Counted from the first letter of the stretch, positions 1-8,439 are shown. The stretch is 50,602 bases of DNA from Comamonadaceae bacterium (GCA_015999985.1 JAECRA010000031.1:1-50602); one strand, 5' to 3'. Notes: generated by a model not told the origin, from the letters alone. Numbers and translations are program-made.

Positions 1-668
1 TCCTGCATCAGCTTCCAGTTGCCGGGAATGCGCTGGCGGTTGTAGCCCAGGATCTTCAGCTTTCGGCCATCAAAGAGCCGGTCGAAGTATTCCAGAATGA
101 CCGGGCCCAGAAAGTCCTCAAGCGACTCCACGCTGTGATCAAAGCTGGCAAATACGACTCCGCCTCTTGTGGCCACCTTCAGTTTGGTCAAGCCGTGCTC
201 AACAGTCTTGAAATCGGCCGGCATGCCGCCGTTGACCTTGCCGTCCTGTTTCACGCCTCGACGGAACGGCACGCCTTGCAGGTCACCCTTGAGGGTGTAG
301 CTCCACTGGTGGTAGGGACAGACAAAGTCCTTCTTGTTGCCGTGGCGCTCGCGGCAGAACTGCATGCCCCGGTGCGCGCAGACGTTCTCCACCACACTGA
401 TGCCGCCATCGGTGTCGCGCACCATGATGACTGAACGCTCGCCCACCACGGTGCGCTTGAAATCCCCCGCATTGGGAACCTCGGCTTCCAGGCCGACATA
501 GTTCCAATGCTTGTTGTAGAAAAAGCGCTCCAGCTCCTTCTTGTGCTGGTCAGGATCGGTATAGGCCATGAAGGGAATGCGGCTAGTCCCCTCGGATTCC
601 CACTGAAGTTTGATCGGGAAGGTGGGAGGATTGGCGGCCGTCCCGGTTTCGTTGCCTACGGTGCTCAT
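1..668 (-). CDS. nagG: Salicylate 5-hydroxylase large (oxygenase alpha) subunit, partial
   Basis: The first 222 residues of a Rieske non-heme iron oxygenase alpha subunit; the 3' end lies outside the window. The Rieske [2Fe-2S] ligands are visible as C97-x-H99 and C117-x2-H120. The mononuclear iron domain is mostly missing. The N-terminal half reads very much like NagG of Ralstonia U2, which hydroxylates salicylate to gentisate with electrons from a ferredoxin and the reductase NagAa. The ATG at 666-668 has an AGGAG-type ribosome site a few bases upstream. It is last in the visible nagAa-nagI-nagK-nagG series, 79 nt after nagK, so a small subunit (nagH) and ferredoxin probably follow beyond the edge. 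Substrate is inferred from neighbours (gentisate dioxygenase and fumarylpyruvate hydrolase); another hydroxybenzoate- or anthranilate-type substrate is possible. Confidence 0.88.
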   Translation of the reverse strand, partial: MSTVGNETGTAANPPTFPIKLQWESEGTSRIPFMAYTDPDQHKKELERFFYNKHWNYVGLEAEVPNAGDFKRTVVGERSVIMVRDTDGGISVVENVCAHRGMQFCRERHGNKKDFVCPYHQWSYTLKGDLQGVPFRRGVKQDGKVNGGMPADFKTVEHGLTKLKVATRGGVVFASFDHSVESLEDFLGPVILEYFDRLFDGRKLKILGYNRQRIPGNWKLMQ

Positions 669-747
669 CGCTTGTCTCCTGCTCTGTTGGTTCAAGAACG
701 TGTTGACGTTCTATAGACGTTTTCGTAACCAATAAGAGGCCACGGCC

Positions 748-1443
748 TCAGCGCGCCACGGTCACGGTGATGCCAGCCAGGCCAGCGATGTCGCCTTGCA
801 TCAAATCACCAGGCACCACGGCGTTCACACCCTCAGGGGTGCCGGTCATGATGAGATCGCCTGGTTCCAGCGTCTCGTATTCGCTGAGGTAGGCAATGCA
901 TTCAGACACCGACCAGATCAGCTTGGCGACGTCAGACGATTGGCGCGCACCGCCATTGACGGTGACACTGATGGTCCCCTCACCCACATGGCCGCCATCC
1001 GCCACCCGGCTGATGGCACCTACGGGCGCTGACTGCGCAAAGGACTTTCCGAACTCCCAGGGGCGACCCTTGTCGCGGGCATCCAGCTGCAAGTCACGGC
1101 GCGTCATGTCCAGGCCGGTGGCATAGCCATAGACGTGGTTCAACGCATCGCCTACAGCAATATCCTTGCCGCCAGTACCAATGGCCACTACCAATTCAAT
1201 CTCGTGATGGAAGTTGGCGGTCTTGGGCGGGTACGGTACGGTGATCGGAGCAGAGGCATCGACAGCGGCATTGGCCGGCTTCATGAAGAAGAATGGCGGA
1301 TCGCGGTCAGGGTCCTTGCCCATTTCACGCGCATGGGCGGCGTAGTTGCGACCGACGCAGAAAATGCGATTGACAGGGAAACGCTCCGTGATGCCGGCTA
1401 CGGCAAGAGAAGTCACAGCGGCGGGGGCGATGGCGTAGTTCAT
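748..1443 (-). CDS. nagK: Fumarylpyruvate hydrolase (FAH family)
   Basis: A 231-residue fumarylacetoacetate hydrolase-family protein. It is expected to split fumarylpyruvate into fumarate and pyruvate, the last step of the gentisate pathway. The FAH metal site is readable: E81 and E83 in the HHEIELVV stretch and D112 in the GLDMTRRD stretch; GRNYAAHA near residue 31 is the usual family start motif. Length fits the short single-domain hydrolases. It lies 36 nt downstream of nagI on the same strand, so it is almost certainly cotranscribed. No maleylpyruvate isomerase (nagL) is seen inside the window, so fumarylpyruvate must come from an isomerase encoded outside. The broader alternative, an acylpyruvate hydrolase, is less likely given the position next to gentisate dioxygenase. 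Confidence 0.88.
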   Translation of the reverse strand: MNYAIAPAAVTSLAVAGITERFPVNRIFCVGRNYAAHAREMGKDPDRDPPFFFMKPANAAVDASAPITVPYPPKTANFHHEIELVVAIGTGGKDIAVGDALNHVYGYATGLDMTRRDLQLDARDKGRPWEFGKSFAQSAPVGAISRVADGGHVGEGTISVTVNGGARQSSDVAKLIWSVSECIAYLSEYETLEPGDLIMTGTPEGVNAVVPGDLMQGDIAGLAGITVTVAR

Positions 1444-1479
1444 ACGATTCGTGGGCTCTTTCGATAAATCAGGAAGTTC

Positions 1480-2535
1480 TCAGGCGCGCTGTTCGCGCCA
1501 CAGGCCAAGCGCCTGCTGTACAGGGCGATCGGAATAGCTGAAAAGCACAGCCTCAGGACCAGCGCGCAATTGCAGGCTGTGCCATGAGGGCACGACGAGA
1601 ACGTCGTTTTCGTGCAGTGTGTAATCGCGCCCTTCCACATGGGCCTGCACGCTGCCTTGCAAACAGACATGAACCGTGCCGTCCGTGCTGCGGTAGGGCT
1701 TGGTCTCAAAACCCGCAGGAAGCAATTGGGAGAAGGCCGCCATCGTGGGCATGGGCGAGCGACCTGTCGCCGGATTGACGTAGCGCTGCTTGTGGCCAAA
1801 GTGCGGATCAGGCGTGCCGCGCGCGACCGCCTTGAGCGCAGCGATGGTGCGCTCCCACGGATAGACAAACACCTTGGTAGGCTCTGCAGGCGTCTGATAG
1901 AAATCGACCGGCACCATGTTGGCGCCGTAGCGTGCCAATGCGTCGCCTTCCGGACGTGTTTCAGCCTGGTATTCAGACTCATTTTTCTCGGCGAATCCGG
2001 CATCGAGGAATCGAACGATAGGAATGTCCAGACCGTCGAGCCAGACAACGGGTTCGTGACCCAGGTTGCCGTGGTCATGCCAGGTCCAGGCTGGGGTGAT
2101 GATGAAGTCACCACGGCGCATGGTGGTACGTTCGCCATCAACAGCGGTGTAAGCACCCTCACCATCCAGTACCAGGCGCAATGCGGTCTGAGTGTGACGA
2201 TGGGCAGGCGCCACCTCGCCAGGCATGATGAGCTGCAGGCCGGCATACAACGACTGCGTGATACCGGACTGGCCGCGCAACGCAGGGTTCTCCAGAATGA
2301 GCACGCGTCGCTCGGCTTCAGCGGCGCTGATAAGACGGCCGGCTTCCATCACCTGGCTGCGCACATCCGCATAGGACCAGTGGTTTGAAACCGCAGGCGA
2401 GCGCGGCTGCGGCGGCACCAATGCGCCCAGCACTTCCCACAGCGGAGTCATGCTGTCCTGACCAATACGGTCGTAATAGGCCTTGCGATCAGCCAGTGCT
2501 TCGGGGGAGTGGGATTCGGGGGGTCTGGCGTTCAT
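1480..2535 (-). CDS. nagI: Gentisate 1,2-dioxygenase
   Basis: A 351-residue bicupin dioxygenase that opens the ring of gentisate to maleylpyruvate using Fe(II) and O2. The N-terminal cupin carries the metal-binding histidines H112 and H114 (AHRH) and the HDH group at 153-155. A second, degenerate cupin lies at about residues 255-340. Length matches the NagI/XlnE family. It follows nagAa by 58 nt and precedes nagK by 36 nt, which supports one transcript. The ATG at 2533-2535 is the natural start because the conserved sequence (ALADRKAYYDRI) begins soon after. The position of ring-cleavage genes between the reductase and oxygenase genes differs from the Ralstonia U2 order as I recall it. Confidence 0.92.
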   Translation of the reverse strand: MNARPPESHSPEALADRKAYYDRIGQDSMTPLWEVLGALVPPQPRSPAVSNHWSYADVRSQVMEAGRLISAAEAERRVLILENPALRGQSGITQSLYAGLQLIMPGEVAPAHRHTQTALRLVLDGEGAYTAVDGERTTMRRGDFIITPAWTWHDHGNLGHEPVVWLDGLDIPIVRFLDAGFAEKNESEYQAETRPEGDALARYGANMVPVDFYQTPAEPTKVFVYPWERTIAALKAVARGTPDPHFGHKQRYVNPATGRSPMPTMAAFSQLLPAGFETKPYRSTDGTVHVCLQGSVQAHVEGRDYTLHENDVLVVPSWHSLQLRAGPEAVLFSYSDRPVQQALGLWREQRA

Positions 2536-2593
2536 GTTGGCTCCGATATCGTTGTGGTCGCGGCTGGCAGAAGTGTCAACTTCTCAGCCAGCC

Positions 2594-3577
2594 TCAGGTA
2601 CCGCTCGCGTAGAACGCGTCGGCGTAGATCTGTTCGGGCAGTACGCCCAGTTGGCGCACCAGCAGCGTCGCGGCTTCGACCATGGGTGGAGCGCCGCAGA
2701 GATAGGCACGAAAGCCAGTGAGGCTCTTCCAGTCCTGGGTAATGGCCTCTGTCACCAGGCCAGTGCGGCAGCCTTCGGATGAGCCCGATGTCAAGGCAGT
2801 GTGCACATGCAACTGCGGGTGCTGACGCTGCAACGCCAACAACCAATCACGGCCATAGATATCCCGCTCGGAGCGCACGCCGAAGTAGACGTGGATGGGG
2901 TTGCTCATGCCACTGTCGATCACGCCGCGGATGATGGACAGGATGGGCGCGAGGCCAGTTCCCCCCGCTACACAAAGCATGGGCCCTTCGTGTTTTCGGC
3001 GAAGGTAGGCTGAACCAAGTGGTCCGCTTACCCGGACCGAGTCACCCACCTTCAGTGTGCCGGCAATGTAGCTGGTCACGCGCCCACCATCGACCAGCCG
3101 CACGTGAAACTCCAGCTCGCCATCTCCATGCAGCCCCGCCATTGAATAGGGACGGATATGCTCAGGCGTGAATTGCAACTGCGCGTACTGACCAGGCGAA
3201 AACTCCAGCGGCTTGGCAGGCTTCAAACGCAGGCGCTTGATGTCATGCGTCTGGTCTTCGATGGCAATGACCGTGGCCTTGATGATCTTGGCGGTATGAA
3301 CCACCACCTCATCGGGCTCGGGAATTTCTACGGTGCAGGACTCGGTCAGAAAGGTCTGGCAAGCGAGGACGTACTCCTCTTGGCCTGACTGGGGTCGTTG
3401 TGCTTCGCGGCCGGATTCAAGCACTTCGCCGCCAGATACTTTGCAGCGGCAGGTACCGCAACGTCCGGCCAGGCAGCTGTAGGACACCGGCACATCGTTG
3501 ACGCGCAGTGCGTCGAGCAGGTTGACCCCAGGGGCCACGCTGAGCGTACGCTGAAGCGGGCGCACAAAAATTTCCAT
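2594..3577 (-). CDS. nagAa: Ferredoxin reductase component of aromatic oxygenase
   Basis: A 327-residue NAD(P)H:ferredoxin oxidoreductase that feeds electrons to the Rieske oxygenase. Domain order: plant-type [2Fe-2S] ferredoxin with C35, C40, C43 and C73; FAD domain with the RPYSMAG motif at 142-148; NAD(P) domain with GGTGLAP around 205-211. It closely resembles NagAa of naphthalene/salicylate degraders. I chose the ATG at 3575-3577 because homologues start with ME(L/I) there. The frame stays open upstream to a GTG at 3664, which would add 29 residues with no family match. The ribosome site is weak. It is the first gene of the catabolic operon and faces nagR across a 171-bp control region. 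Confidence 0.9.
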   Translation of the reverse strand: MEIFVRPLQRTLSVAPGVNLLDALRVNDVPVSYSCLAGRCGTCRCKVSGGEVLESGREAQRPQSGQEEYVLACQTFLTESCTVEIPEPDEVVVHTAKIIKATVIAIEDQTHDIKRLRLKPAKPLEFSPGQYAQLQFTPEHIRPYSMAGLHGDGELEFHVRLVDGGRVTSYIAGTLKVGDSVRVSGPLGSAYLRRKHEGPMLCVAGGTGLAPILSIIRGVIDSGMSNPIHVYFGVRSERDIYGRDWLLALQRQHPQLHVHTALTSGSSEGCRTGLVTEAITQDWKSLTGFRAYLCGAPPMVEAATLLVRQLGVLPEQIYADAFYASGT

Positions 3578-3748
3578 CTTGTTCTGTCTGACTTTGTCTC
3601 GTGGGAATTCGTCTGCGAGGCGTTTGAGGACCCCCTGCGATTGATGGAATGAATGATTACCCACGGATAAATATCAGTCAATACAATGTCGTCAATGTCT
3701 TTCATCACTGAAATCAATAAGACTGCTTGACGACAAGGATTTTTGGCA
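3578..3748. promoter_or_regulatory. Divergent nagR/nagAa control region
   Basis: This stretch between the divergent nagR and nagAa starts holds no gene. On the minus strand, a TATTGAT element lies at 3713-3719; this equals one half of the NahR/NagR activator box as I remember it. Just beside it is the inverted repeat TTCA-N4-TGAA (3701-3712). Further downstream toward nagAa, TTGACG followed 16 nt later by TATTTA forms a plausible -35/-10 pair. An AAGGA ribosome site for nagR lies at 3735-3739. Regulator binding is inferred from family knowledge and has not been shown. Confidence 0.5.
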
Positions 3749-4672
3749 ATGGAACTCAAGGACATCGACCTGAACCTGCTGGTCATCTTCAACCAGTTGC
3801 TCGTAGAGAAAAAGGTCAGCAAAGTGGCTGAGAACCTGGGTCTGGGGCAACCTGCGGTCAGCAATGCACTCGCCCGGCTGCGCAAGCTGTTCGGTGATGA
3901 GCTTTTCCTGCGGACATCCACGGGCATGCAGCCCACGCCCTTCGCAGACCAGCTTGCTGAGTCCATTGGTTATGCACTCAGCATGATCCACGGCGCAGTC
4001 AACGCGCGCGACTCCTTTGATCCAGCAACCAGCCAACGCAGCTTCACCATCGGCATGACCGACATCGGTGAGATCTATTTCCTGCCAATCTTGATGAAGC
4101 AACTGCAGAAAATTGCCCCGGGCATTTCCATCAGCACCGTACGCAACACGGCGATCAACCTCAAGGACGCCATGGAGGCAGGACAGATTGACTTGGCCAT
4201 CGGCTTGTTACCGCAACTCAAGGCGGGGTTCTTTCAGCAACGGCTCTTCATGCAGCGGTACGTCTGCATGTTTCGCAAAGGGCATGCGCTCAGCGGGAAG
4301 AAACTTTCGCTACCGGACTTCTTTGGCGCAGATCATGTCGCCATCATCTCGGCAGGCACTGGTCACGGGCAGGTCGATGAAATCCTGGATGCCGCGTCCC
4401 CTCGGCGCAAGATCAAACTGCACGTACCTCACTTCGTGGCGGTGGGCCACATTCTGCAGTCCACAGACCTCATCGCCACAGTCCCGGAACGCATGGCCGA
4501 GCGCATGGCCAAGCCCTTTGGCCTCAACTATGTGGAGCACCCCGTGAAGCTGCCCCAAATCGCCATCAATCTTTTCTGGCACGCCAAATACCATAAAGAC
4601 ACGGCAAACCAATGGATCAGAAGCACGATGTTCGAGCTGTATGCGGATGCGCATCCGCGCTTGAAGAGCTGA
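3749..4672 (+). CDS. nagR: LysR-family activator, NahR/NagR type
   Basis: A 307-residue LysR-type transcriptional regulator. A winged HTH occupies residues 8-65 (recognition part around 23-45) and a LysR substrate-binding domain fills about 90-300. The start (ELKDIDLNLLVIFNQLL) and the phrase GMTDIGEIYFLP are typical of NahR/NagR, which activate salicylate- or naphthalene-catabolic operons with salicylate as inducer. The ATG at 3749 has AAGGA nine bases upstream. A TTG six bases earlier is also in frame but worse placed. It is transcribed away from nagAa, the classic arrangement for an activator that also represses itself. Inducer identity is inferred. Confidence 0.88.
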   Translation: MELKDIDLNLLVIFNQLLVEKKVSKVAENLGLGQPAVSNALARLRKLFGDELFLRTSTGMQPTPFADQLAESIGYALSMIHGAVNARDSFDPATSQRSFTIGMTDIGEIYFLPILMKQLQKIAPGISISTVRNTAINLKDAMEAGQIDLAIGLLPQLKAGFFQQRLFMQRYVCMFRKGHALSGKKLSLPDFFGADHVAIISAGTGHGQVDEILDAASPRRKIKLHVPHFVAVGHILQSTDLIATVPERMAERMAKPFGLNYVEHPVKLPQIAINLFWHAKYHKDTANQWIRSTMFELYADAHPRLKS

Positions 4673-4716
4673 AATCGCAACCGGGGCAGTGTGGACCCTC
4701 ATCCCCGAATGGCCGA

Positions 4717-4734
4717 CCCCGCGCGCAGGCGGGG
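4717..4734. terminator. Hairpin between convergent nagR and NTF2-like gene
   Basis: CCCCGC and GCGGGG enclose a 6-nt loop in the 97-bp gap between two converging genes. The stem is GC-rich but has no clear T-run on either side, so intrinsic terminator function is only possible. Confidence 0.35.
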
Positions 4735-4769
4735 ATCAGGGTTCAATAGCGCAGCCTTTGCAAATTCTC

Positions 4770-5210
4770 TCAGTGCGTGGCACTCAGCTTTCTCTGCAAG
4801 TAACGAGCGACGGACCCGAGCACAGGAATCTTGGCAAATATTTCTTCCACCGGGTCCCAGTAGTCTCTGTGCACAAGCACCAGGCCATCGGTTGCAAACT
4901 CCAGATAGCTTGTGCCGCAAATAGCCATGGTCTGGCCTGAGTCCCTCAGAAACTTCAGCTCCCACAGCAGGAACCCTTTATATCCGTTGGACGCTCCTTC
5001 AAGGACTGTGAAACGAGGCTCCTTGATCTGCTTGAACATGTGACTGAAAACTTTCGTGATGGCGCGTCTGCCGCGCACTTCATTGAAAGGGTCCTTGAAC
5101 ACGGCCTGGTCGCTGTACAACGACACCAGATCATCCAAGCGGGCCGGGTGCAGTGTCTCGTAGGCTACCGCAAGGCGAATCAGTCTTGGATCGGATATGT
5201 CCGTGCTCAT
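4770..5210 (-). CDS. SnoaL/NTF2-like protein (last gene of lipid operon)
   Basis: A 146-residue alpha+beta-barrel protein of the nuclear transport factor 2/SnoaL-like type, with the usual pattern of LVSLYSDQAVFKDPFNEVRG and a C-terminal WDPVEEIFAKIPVLG segment. Members bind small hydrophobic ligands or act as isomerases or hydrolases; the ligand here is unknown. I chose the ATG at 5208-5210 because GGAGA lies nine bases upstream; a second ATG at 5217-5219 would overlap the SDR stop codon by ATGA. It is the final gene of the eight-gene operon that starts with the FAD oxidoreductase. The same protein type travels with SDR, DUF3833 and CFA-like genes in many proteobacteria. Confidence 0.75.
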   Translation of the reverse strand: MSTDISDPRLIRLAVAYETLHPARLDDLVSLYSDQAVFKDPFNEVRGRRAITKVFSHMFKQIKEPRFTVLEGASNGYKGFLLWELKFLRDSGQTMAICGTSYLEFATDGLVLVHRDYWDPVEEIFAKIPVLGSVARYLQRKLSATH

Positions 5211-5215
5211 AGCTC

Positions 5216-6007
5216 TCATTCTCCAGTGATACGGCTGACTGCCGAAAAGTACCAGGCGTCCGGCAAACAGCGCATAAGACGTACCCAACGCGTAAAACGG
5301 CGTGGGAAATTCATCTCAAAACGTCCGTCTGCCCATCCGCGCAACATATGCTGAGCGGCTTCCTCGGGGCGTATCAACGCCGGCATGGTGAAAGTGTTCT
5401 GCGCGGTCAGCGGTGTTTCTACAAAACCCGGGTTGATGATAGAGACGCCAATGCCCAACTTGTGTAGGTCCAGATAGAGGTTCTCTGCCAGATTGTTGAG
5501 TGCTGCCTTGGTCGGGCCATAGGCCAATGACATAGGAAGCCCGCGGTACCCAGCCACAGAGCCCACCAAGGCCAGATGCCCGTTCCCCGCAGCTAACAGC
5601 ATGGGCAGCACGGCGTCGAGCAGGTGAAGGGCGCCCCCATAGTTCACAGCCCAATGGCGTTGCACCTCCGCCAGATCGAATTGCGTGGCCCGCATAGCCT
5701 GGTAATGACCGGCGCAATAGAGAATCAGATCGGGCGCCCTGCCCACATGTGACCGGACTGCTTCTGCTGCGGCGGTCACTGCCGCCGCGTCGGTCACATC
5801 CAAAGGCAGAGCCAGGCAACCGACCCGCGTGGCCACAAAATCCTGCAGCGCCTGGCCCTGCCGTGCCGAGACGATCACACGGGCACCCTGCGCATAGAGC
5901 GCTTCGGCCGTCGCCCGTCCAATTCCTGACGAGCCCCCCAAAATCCAAACCGCGCGACCTCTCCAGTCGGTCAGCGGTGGATTGAGACGCTTGGAAGTCA
6001 GCTGCAT
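5216..6007 (-). CDS. Short-chain dehydrogenase/reductase
   Basis: A 263-residue classical SDR. The nucleotide-binding motif GGSSGIGR is at 24-31, the structural YCAG at 97-100, and the catalytic triad is S150, Y163, K167 (YGPTK). NPGFVETPLT follows as in most family members. It probably oxidises or reduces a lipid-derived alcohol or ketone with NAD(P)H; the substrate is not known. It lies 3 nt after the DUF3833 gene and runs into the SnoaL-like gene, so it sits inside the lipid-modification operon. The C-terminal 40 residues are basic and aromatic (FPRRFTRWVRLMRCLP), which could help membrane contact. Confidence 0.85.
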   Translation of the reverse strand: MQLTSKRLNPPLTDWRGRAVWILGGSSGIGRATAEALYAQGARVIVSARQGQALQDFVATRVGCLALPLDVTDAAAVTAAAEAVRSHVGRAPDLILYCAGHYQAMRATQFDLAEVQRHWAVNYGGALHLLDAVLPMLLAAGNGHLALVGSVAGYRGLPMSLAYGPTKAALNNLAENLYLDLHKLGIGVSIINPGFVETPLTAQNTFTMPALIRPEEAAQHMLRGWADGRFEMNFPRRFTRWVRLMRCLPDAWYFSAVSRITGE

Positions 6008-6010
6008 TCA

Positions 6011-6571
6011 TCACTCCTTGATGAAGCTCAGCGTCAAATCTCCCAGATGCACTCCAAACTTGCTCATGGCGGTTCGGTTAAGTACTACGCGCTCGTCCAT
6101 CTTGTACATCCAGTCATCCATATCCACGTTCCAGACTTTTCCGTCGACGGGCAAGGCGAGCACATAGGTCCAATGAAACGCATTGCCCGCGATCTGCCCG
6201 TTGGCCTCTCCCACCACATCGTCAGCTTTGCCGCTGTAGCGCCCGTCGCCCAGGTGCCGCAGATACCAGACTCGCTGCTGCGTGCTGCCATCGCTGTAGG
6301 CGAATTTCTCATCCAGTACGCCATCGTTGCCATTCCAGCGCCCCGTCATTTCGACCTTGAAACGTTTGACTACCTTGCCAGATCGATCCGTGAAGATCCC
6401 ATGAGCGGTCAGCGGTCCATTGAAATACTCCCTCAGGTCAAGCGCAGGCCTCTCCTTGGCATATTCCTGCACTGATGGCCCCGCGCACCCCGCGAGTAAA
6501 GCGGCGACTGCCGCCCCCAGGCAAAGCCGGCGCATCGACGAATAAGGACGTGAAAAGAACGTGGTGTTCAT
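6011..6571 (-). CDS. DUF3833 lipoprotein
   Basis: A 186-residue predicted lipoprotein: a basic N-terminus, a hydrophobic stretch and the lipobox LLAGC with C29 as the lipid-attached cysteine. The rest (LDLREYFNGPLTAHGIFTDR, VEMTGRWNG, WTYVLALPVDGKVWNVDMDDWMY) matches the DUF3833 pattern; its beta-rich appearance suggests a small lipocalin-like fold, which is inference. DUF3833 genes regularly occur beside CFA-like, DUF1365, SDR and FAD-oxidoreductase genes, and a role in handling modified lipids at the membrane fits. The ATG at 6569-6571 overlaps the stop codon of the MFS gene by ATGA. The frame is open much further upstream, but that part is antisense-type overlap with the MFS gene. Confidence 0.8.
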   Translation of the reverse strand: MNTTFFSRPYSSMRRLCLGAAVAALLAGCAGPSVQEYAKERPALDLREYFNGPLTAHGIFTDRSGKVVKRFKVEMTGRWNGNDGVLDEKFAYSDGSTQQRVWYLRHLGDGRYSGKADDVVGEANGQIAGNAFHWTYVLALPVDGKVWNVDMDDWMYKMDERVVLNRTAMSKFGVHLGDLTLSFIKE

Positions 6572-7842
6572 GTGAGCCTCCAGGTAGGATGCAGGCGTTC
6601 CGCCCGCCAGAGAACGGCAAACGCCGCCAGTTTGAGTAGGCAAGGCAGGCCCCCGTAAGCCCAGGCGAGCGCCTGCAGGCCAGCGGGGTCTGAGCCCCCG
6701 CTGGCATATCCAGCCACCGAAAGCAGTGGCAGCGCCAAGCCAGCGGCCAACGCCAGGTTGAGCTTGGTCGCACAACTCCACCAGCCCAGATAACGACCTT
6801 CGCTGCGGCCGCCTTCTCCAGACTCGTGAATGACGCCGGTGAGCAAAGCTCCGGGCAGAACCAGATCGGCCCCCAACGCCAGCCCACTGGCCAGGCATAT
6901 GACTGTGAAAGCCATCGAATCGCCCACCCCCAACCAAGGGGTGAAACAGAAGGCGATCACACTCACCACCATGCCCACGCGCCAGGTCGGTGCCAAGCCC
7001 CAGCGCCGCACCGATTTCACCCACAGAGGCAGGCCCAGGGCCGCAGCACCGAAGTAGCAAAGCAGGAGCAACGGTTGAAGCTGTGGTGCTTGCAATCGAT
7101 CGGAGATGAAAAAAGGCAGCAAGGTGGCAGGAATGGCTGCGGCCACACCATTGAGCATGAAGACGGTAAGCAGCCGCCGAAAGCCTGCGTCCCTCCACGG
7201 GGAAACTTCAAGCGCGGATGCAATGGGTTGCGGCGGCACCCGAGGCGCCTTGAGGAAATACAAACCCGCCAGACCAAGCACGAGACCCAACGCCAGCGAT
7301 AGGCTCGTAGCATCAAAACCAAGCCAGGTGGGCAGAACGCTGGCCAGCAGCACGCCTGCCAATGTGAGGCCCTCACGCCAGGCTGTCACCCGTGCACGCC
7401 AATCCGGTTCCCCGCCCCAACGAGTGCCCCATGCCTGATGAACTATGCTGACCGCGCTGTAAGCCAAGGTGCAAAGCAGCAAACTACCAGCAAGCCATCC
7501 CAGCATCGCAGCCTCACCGCCAAGCGGCGGATGCCAGATCGCGAAAAAGCCCAGCGCCATTAACAGACTGCCCAGCGCGGCCAAACGCCAGGCCGGGAGC
7601 CTGCCTTGCCTCAACATCCGATCTGCAAGACGTCCGAGTGCAGGATCCAGAATGGCGTCCAGACCGCGCGTGGCCAGCAGGACCAGCCCCAGCCCCGCCA
7701 ATGGCACTCCTGCCACTGCAGCATAGTGGTGCGGCAGACTCACGTACAAAGGCAATGAAGCGAAAGCCAGCGGGGCAGCCAACCCACCATAGGCCAGACC
7801 GGTTCTCCAGGAGAGCGGATTGGCGGAAATCGCTTGGGACAT
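6568..7842 (-). CDS. MFS transporter (GPH/sugar-cation symporter-like)
   Basis: A 424-residue polytopic membrane protein with about 12 hydrophobic segments. The loop TRGLDAILDPALGRLADR after helix 2 is the signature of the GPH-type (MFS_2) branch, in which D-P-x-x-G-x-x-D/S-R is typical. In this operon it may move a lipid precursor or other small molecule across the inner membrane; the substrate is unknown. It starts 18 nt after the chalcone-isomerase-like gene and overlaps the DUF3833 gene by 4 nt, so translation is coupled. MFS members of this branch are part of the same gene set in other proteobacteria, as I recall. Confidence 0.8.
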   Translation of the reverse strand: MSQAISANPLSWRTGLAYGGLAAPLAFASLPLYVSLPHHYAAVAGVPLAGLGLVLLATRGLDAILDPALGRLADRMLRQGRLPAWRLAALGSLLMALGFFAIWHPPLGGEAAMLGWLAGSLLLCTLAYSAVSIVHQAWGTRWGGEPDWRARVTAWREGLTLAGVLLASVLPTWLGFDATSLSLALGLVLGLAGLYFLKAPRVPPQPIASALEVSPWRDAGFRRLLTVFMLNGVAAAIPATLLPFFISDRLQAPQLQPLLLLCYFGAAALGLPLWVKSVRRWGLAPTWRVGMVVSVIAFCFTPWLGVGDSMAFTVICLASGLALGADLVLPGALLTGVIHESGEGGRSEGRYLGWWSCATKLNLALAAGLALPLLSVAGYASGGSDPAGLQALAWAYGGLPCLLKLAAFAVLWRAERLHPTWRLT

Positions 7843-7860
7843 GGCGAGGTTTGAAGACGA

Positions 7861-8439
7861 TCAACCGCGCCCGAGCAACGACGCCCGAAGGGCTGGCGCC
7901 GCGCTTTGAGGTGCAAGCCAGATGCCAAAAAACAAGCGCGCGAACTCCGCATCTCTCACACGAGCCGTGAGCTTGCCGTTGTGAGTAAAGCGTACCTCGC
8001 TTTGCCCATCCCAGAAACCCAGCAACCGGTCTCGGGCCGTCACGTCTGGAAAAGCCTCCAGCATCAGGGCAAGCCACTGCCCAGCTTGGGCTTCAGTAAA
8101 ACTGCCTATCCTGCGCATTTCGGCAAGAGAGCGCTCGGCGATGTCTTTGCCTTGCAACTTGCGCTCGTAGGTCAACTCCAGCGCAAAGGGGTGACTGTCA
8201 TACCGTTCAGGCAGGAACCCGGGCAAAGTCCATAGCCGCGCCTCATAAACCCGCAACCCGAAAAAGCGCAGCACGCCAGTGCCCAGCACACGCGCGGCTG
8301 GAAGGGCTGTCTGCAATTCCGGGGGAAAGTCTGCGGTCATGTTCATGGCGTGAGCTTCACTGGATGTGGCAATTAAAGAGAAACATGCGGCATTCGCGAC
8401 GCCCCACGCCAAAGCTTGACGGCGCTGCATGGAGTTCAT
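7861..8439 (-). CDS. Chalcone-isomerase-like exported protein
   Basis: A 192-residue protein with an N-terminal signal peptide (hydrophobic AWGVANAACFSLIATSS, probable cleavage after SEAHA). The body (LGTGVLRFFGLRVYEARLW, FALELTYERKLQGKDIAERSL, EVRFTHNG, LFFGIWLAPQSAAPALRASLLG) follows the bacterial chalcone_3 / chalcone-isomerase-like family, whose members probably bind fatty-acid-like ligands. No enzyme activity is established for the bacterial type. The ATG at 8437-8439 overlaps the end of the CFA-like gene by ATGA; an upstream in-frame start would lie inside that gene. A periplasmic lipid-binding role is an inference from the operon. Confidence 0.78.
   Translation of the reverse strand: MNSMQRRQALAWGVANAACFSLIATSSEAHAMNMTADFPPELQTALPAARVLGTGVLRFFGLRVYEARLWTLPGFLPERYDSHPFALELTYERKLQGKDIAERSLAEMRRIGSFTEAQAGQWLALMLEAFPDVTARDRLLGFWDGQSEVRFTHNGKLTARVRDAEFARLFFGIWLAPQSAAPALRASLLGRG

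Noticed and set aside
6572..7198. A long upstream extension of the DUF3833 frame (to 395 codons)
   Set aside because: The extension overlaps the MFS gene in another frame and has no likeness. The lipoprotein signal after the ATG at 6569-6571 marks the real start.
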